64,000 nt of DNA from Paraspadella gotoi (taxonomy: Eukaryota > Chaetognatha), in NCBI GenBank assembly GCA_051294375.1, contig CM119266.1:22139875-22203874 (forward strand). The letters run 5' to 3'. Under the pieces are notes generated by a model. It was not told the DNA's origin. It was given only the letters and a program-made list of their open reading frames with translations, and made no database searches. Position numbers and translations under genes: made by a program. Positions 58,932-64,000 of this stretch are shown here, piece after piece (positions within the stretch are counted from its first letter, which is position 1; each line of letters starts with the position of its first letter).

Positions 58932-59080
58932 AATCAATTTTTCCAAAGCGACCATCTGCCTTCGACCTTCGCCTCGACAACCCCGAAAACGAAATTGCCA
59001 TTTTGAGAGACGAGATAAGAAATTTGGAGACGACGTTGCTGAAGAGACTCGCGTCACGTGCGATGATCCGCGCGGGATGA
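58932..59080 (+). CDS. Possible terminal exon, coiled-coil segment
   Basis: A good acceptor (ATTCTTGCTTTTGTCAG) precedes a 49-codon frame: SIFPKRPSAFDLRLDNPENE, then a heptad-like stretch ILRDEIRNLETTLLKRL, ending before TGA at 59,080. Protein-like composition and the short coiled coil favour a real last exon. Upstream exons were not identified and the product is unknown. Confidence 0.4.
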
Positions 59081-59199
59081 ATCACTTTAATTCCGGCCAA
59101 ATATGGCAACACAAATACTGCCTTGGTGGCAAGTGGAAACCATGCGACAACTATATTAAATATGAAATAAAATAATATGATATCCAGATAACGGACAAG

Positions 59200-59433
59200 T
59201 TATCCCTCGTAATCGCTGCATCTGATAGATAAACTATAGCGTCGATGTTCGTTTTTCCACGAGTCATCATACGACCTTCCCTGGTAATTGGTTGCATTGG
59301 ATTCATCAGAGATCCGTTTCTTAAATCTGGCATCGATTGCCATTTTTTTTACCATTTTTTCTACCATCTTTTCTAAGTCCTCTTCTACAACAAATTTCAA
59401 GACCCTCCACTTTGTCATCTCTACGAATGGCAC
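59200..59433 (-). CDS. Small open frame, unknown
   Basis: A 77-codon frame from ATG at 59,433: MPFVEMTKWRVLKFVVEEDL, then KMVEKMVKKM and a polar tail ending CSDYEG. It is charged and not repeat-derived, which makes it a plausible small gene or exon. I see no family resemblance or splice context. Confidence 0.25.
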   Translation of the reverse strand: MPFVEMTKWRVLKFVVEEDLEKMVEKMVKKMAIDARFKKRISDESNATNYQGRSYDDSWKNEHRRYSLSIRCSDYEG

Positions 59434-59639
59434 TGACTGTCATCGGCTTCCTCCAAGGCTCAAGATGATATCGATGAGTCGGAGGCGGAAATCGGAGGCG
59501 CCGATTAGAGATGGAATCGAGATGGAATTGAGATGGAATTGAGGAGGCATCGTCTTTGTTCTTGTCGACCTCTGAACAAACATTTTCTTTGACAACTTTG
59601 TCGAAATATCTACTTTATCTTCTCAGCAAAGGGACGAAA

Positions 59640-59641
<2 letters not shown>

Positions 59642-59734
<93 letters not shown>
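59642..59734. repeat. (CT)n microsatellite
   Basis: Pure CT tract. Confidence 0.97.
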
Positions 59735-59736
<2 letters not shown>

Positions 59737-60871
59737 AAAGTAAAAAGGAGATAAGACAGACGGTGGCAGCAGCGATTGCGAAAAGGATTGCAGGGTCAAC
59801 ACAATTTTTTCATGACCACTTTCGACGAAATTAACTTGGGCATTCTCGGATCAAGCGCTCGGGGCACGAGGCGCTTCCACGAATCAGCACAAAAGAATCA
59901 ACGGTAATCGGCACAACTGACAGGGGGGGGCCTCTTAACCACGCTGGTACGAGTCTTTCTCGACGTAAGAGACGATGACGACGACCACGACGACGATGTC
60001 GACGACAATGACGATTACGACGAAGACTCAAAACTGGACAATCATTAAGAAGCCTCTTCCCTCTATTCCAACAGAAAAATCAGGCGGCGGCGAAAGGAGA
60101 AAAAAAAACCGGTTCGGCTTTTTAAAACCGAAACGACGATGCCATTGGTCGAACGGTGGATCCCTCGCGATGCCATTGGTTAAAAGAATCTCCAACCGGT
60201 GACGAAGACGATATGATTTAATTTTTATGTGCGAATCAAAAGTCGCGGTTCGATCGAGTTTCTAATTTGAAAAAAAAAAAAAGAAAAAAAGGAAAAAAAT
60301 ACTCGGGATTCTGGCTACATAAAACCCGTCTTTTTCACCCCGATTGGTTTTTACCGGAACTTTGGGGAAATAAAGGGTTTTACCATCGGGAATGCTTCTA
60401 TTTCGAAAAAATTGCCGTCTTTTTTTTTGTTTGGTAAAATTATCTATGTCGACTAACTTTGTATTTGTAATTAACTCAAAAAGCAGCTAATGAACGCCTT
60501 TTCCGCTCCTCGTTATATTTTGTTTCTAAAAATTTCGAAATTAAAAAAAAAATCAAAGATAAGCGGACAAAAACCGATTAAAATGAATTTCTTATTTCGA
60601 CTTCGATATAAACAGTTGAATCAACTTAGTTGATAAAAGTAATAATCGGATCTCACTTTAAACAATTGAACAAAAGACCTCAACAGGTTCAGCCGTTCAC
60701 CTCTTCGGCGCCGATCGTTTGCTTACGCCGCTTCGTGGCGCCACGCGCGCCTTTTTACTCTCGTCAAGTTTTTTTCCTCGAGATGACGCGATTTCTTTTT
60801 GACGCGTCAGTCTTTGGTCCAACGTTTCGCGTCCTACGCGCGACAGACGCTACGCGTTTCGCAAGTTCGAG
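59735..60871. other. Spacer, no gene recognised
   Basis: Contains GAC/CGA-rich runs near 59,968-60,020 and AT-rich sequence. A CG-rich patch at 60,700-60,860 has no convincing frame. Confidence 0.45.
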
Positions 60872-60984
<113 letters not shown>

Positions 60985-61274
60985 ATTTGCTCACGAAATC
61001 AAAAAACGTCATTTTTAAAATTATATATTTTCTTGTTCGTAATTTATGGACAATGAAAAATTAATTATTTTGTTTTCATACACAAAGGCTTCCGGACGTT
61101 TTTTTTATTATAGAAAACCAATATGCACCCTTTCAACGTTTTTCTGAAGTTTTAGTCAGAAATCATTAATAAAATATACATAATGTTTTTTCTTTTGTCA
61201 ATATTCTTCTTTCTTTCTATCTTTATTATTTTCTATCTTTCTCTCTTTCCTCTTTTCTATCTTTCTTATTTGGT

Positions 61275-61275
61275 T

Positions 61276-61351
<76 letters not shown>

Positions 61352-61455
61352 TTTTTCTTTCTTTCTTTCTTTCTTTCATTCATTCATTCATTCATTCATT
61401 CATTCATTCATTCATTCATTCATTCATTCATTCATTCATTCTTTCTTTCTTTATT
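61275..61455. repeat. Compound (TTTC)n-(TTCA)n-(TTTC)n microsatellite
   Basis: A TTTC array switches to a pure CATT/TTCA array at about 61,377 and back to TTTC at about 61,440. The two units differ by a single base, as expected if a point mutation spread by slippage. Confidence 0.95.
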
Positions 61456-61816
61456 TCCGTTTCTGTCCTTCTCATATCTTATTTCTCGCCTCACGAAGGT
61501 ATTGTTATGCACCCTCAAGAATTCACAAGGATCTCATTTTTTCCTTTTCCGATTTTTCCCCTCGATTCTGTTTTGGTTGCGGAAATTGTTTTCATCTCGC
61601 AAAGAAAACCCATCGCCATCCGATTTCCATGGCAACGGGAAATGTAAATATAAATAAATGAAACTTCGACGATGTTTGGATTTTCGAGACATAATCCTCA
61701 CTTTGTCAACATAAGTCAGTAAGGTCGACGGAGTAGCGAGAACAGTTCATTCTCCATACTTGAACTTTGAAATATCTATCCTATCCTCACCTCAAAATAT
61801 TGTCATTAACGCCTTT

Positions 61817-61848
<32 letters not shown>

Positions 61849-62010
61849 NNNNNNNNNNNNNNNNNNNNNNNNNNNNNNNNNNNNNNNNNNNNNNNNNNNN
61901 NNNNNNNNNNNNNNNNNNNNNNNNNNNNNNNNNNNNNNNNNNNNNNNNNNNNNNNNNNNNNNNNNNNNNNNNNNNNNNNNNNNNNNNNNNNNNNNNNNNN
62001 NNNNNNNNNN
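61849..62010. other. Assembly gap (162 N) in a CT tract
   Basis: The N run begins inside a CT repeat, as does the gap at 2,690. Confidence 0.98.
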
Positions 62011-62079
62011 TTTTTTCTTTCTCCAGATTTCCTGATTCAAAAACCCATCGCTTTGTTCATCCCCCTTTCTCGATGGTTT

Positions 62080-62125
62080 CACGTTTCACATTTCACATTT
62101 CACATTTCACGTTTCACGTTCCAAA
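62080..62125. repeat. Short tandem TTTCACA/TTTCACG repeat
   Basis: Six units of a heptamer-like CACATTT/CACGTTT sequence. Confidence 0.85.
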
Positions 62126-62287
62126 GCTTTTCTTTTTTCTGTCATTTATTAAGTTTGATTACCATAAATTACAATAGTCTACGTTTTATCTATGTATGAG
62201 GATACTCCCAGAGTTGGGAATTCGCAACCCTCTAGTGACTCGAGTTTGGATACTCTCTGTTGTTGTTCCGATCGGCTTTGTCCGGAA

Positions 62288-62432
<145 letters not shown>

Positions 62433-62671
62433 TGGCGATGGAATAGCCCGCTAATGGAGTTGCACTCGTGCGTGCGAAGTTCACTGCCTCATTTTCTCTC
62501 GCTTCCTGACTGTCAAAATACAATCGCAAAATTCAACTTTCAAATTTTGTTTTTAAAAATTTAATGTTTTATTTACAAGTGTGAAGTTCATTAACTACAA
62601 CTACATAATCACGCATCTGTTGAAGGTGAAATTTCGACTTCTAAAATCTGATATTATGAAGCTTTGCTTAC

Positions 62672-62842
62672 TTCTCCTTCGTATTCCGCCAAGCGGCAAA
62701 GGTAGGCCATCAGTTTGGCGGCGGCGGCGGCGGCGGCGGCGACGGCGGCGGCAGCGCCGTTAGAGGTCGAGGCGGCGGTGTCAGCGAAGACGTTAACGGC
62801 GGCGGCGATTGGATCATTTTGTACGGGGAAGAGTTGGGCTGG
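62672..62842 (-). CDS. Exon of an unknown gene with a poly-Ala stretch
   Basis: A 57-codon exon bounded by a good acceptor (CTCGCCCCTTTAG) and donor (GAAGGAGAA/GTAAGC), phase 0 at both ends. It reads PAQLFPVQNDPIAAAVNVFA, then an Ala-rich run coded by GCC repeats, then AAKLMAYLCRLAEYEGE. The non-repeat ends look like true protein, so I believe the exon. An upstream minus-strand piece at 63,189 up to about 63,270 (NSSDGDQIKVDHFLSAGNFG, donor GAG/GTAGGG) may belong to the same gene. A downstream exon after the CT tract near 62,285 is phase-compatible and would end at a TAA near 62,198. The gene is unrecognised and probably continues past the right edge. Confidence 0.5.
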
Positions 62843-63592
62843 CTAAAGGGGCGAGGGGGGGCGTTCACATGTCGAAGGTCCTTTGTCGTTTATTAATTGG
62901 ATTTAAGGCGTTATCTCGATCTTGAAAGAAAAAACAAAGCGGTTGATTTACAGTCGTCATGGTAACCAATCTGATAAAATTCTAAATGCACTTGAAGTAT
63001 TAAACTCTAAGGTTCCGAAGACCGTAATTTTCGGACATTTATTGTACGATACTGATTCTGTAGACATGAAGCATTTCACCATCCCCCCAAACTAAAATCT
63101 GGACCCCACCTCTTAGATCCCCATCGGACTCAAGGGAATAAAAGCCCTTTCCCCTAACCCAAAATCTGAACCCCCCTTTATCCCCTACCTCCGTCCCTTG
63201 GGAAGGAAAATGGCCCCCGAAATTCCCGGCGGAGAGGAAATGATCCACTTTGATCTGGTCGCCGTCCGAGGAATTATGTAAACATGATTTTGGGGCCGAA
63301 GGAAAATCGATTCCGCGACCGAGATGAGACTCCTGATAGATAGTGACAGACTAGTGATAGACTTGGTGATAGTAAAAGCCCGGGATGATTGGAAGGACGA
63401 AGGAAGAAGAGAATAATATGCTAAATAACTAAATTAACTAAAGGATTGTCTGGTCGTCAACGTTAATTAGTTTCGGTTTTATTTTAATTTAGGGGGAGAA
63501 ATATTTTATCTTCACGATGAATTCTATCATCATTTACCGAATTTTATCACAAGACTTTTAAACTTGAGTTTATGCTCGAATCCTGCATACGA

Positions 63593-64000
<408 letters not shown>

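Overview
This window looks like nuclear DNA from an invertebrate animal. Coding sequence is split by GT-AG introns whose phases I could chain by eye. Exons are GC-rich with many C-ending and GAC/GTC codons, while introns and spacers are AT-rich. Long (CT)n/(GA)n tracts and (AAT)n, (TTTA)n and (TTTC)n arrays recur throughout. The gene content is animal: a muscle-type rod protein, a tubulin-processing carboxypeptidase, a class A GPCR, an F-box/WD40 protein and a four-pass PPxY membrane protein. I cannot name the phylum; the paramyosin/LMM-like rod weakly favours a bilaterian. Three N gaps and indel-rich repeats suggest a noisy long-read assembly.

Layout. 1-11,050: one unit of roughly 5 kb appears twice in direct orientation (1-4,697 and about 5,964-11,050). 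The copies differ mostly by single-base indels and the second ends 60 bp before a short N gap, so part of this may be artefact. An exon-like fragment lies between them. 11-21 kb: few genes; a rhodopsin-class GPCR on the minus strand (14,969-16,373) with three reading-frame breaks, an E-box cluster, and mobile elements including a 685-bp inverted-repeat element. 21.4-27 kb, minus strand: an orphan coding exon, then a complete 1,104-residue myosin-rod-like protein with no motor. 31-33.3 kb, minus: a five-exon gamma-glutamylcyclotransferase-like gene with an extra C-terminal region. 34.9-36.9 kb, plus: a four-exon MFS transporter. 38-50 kb, plus: a 22-exon AGBL2/3-type cytosolic carboxypeptidase with very long low-complexity extensions. 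50.8-52.5 kb, plus: an intronless F-box/WD40 gene, convergent with a minus-strand four-pass membrane protein (53.0-54.1 kb). 54-64 kb: mainly microsatellites with scattered single exons, including a minus-strand gene entering from the right edge.

The neighbouring genes share no obvious pathway; this is ordinary animal gene order, not an operon. I found no CRISPR, phage or prokaryote-type system. The most distinctive features are the stand-alone LMM-like rod with an extra 197/198-residue zone, the oversized carboxypeptidase, and at least three families of short non-autonomous mobile elements.
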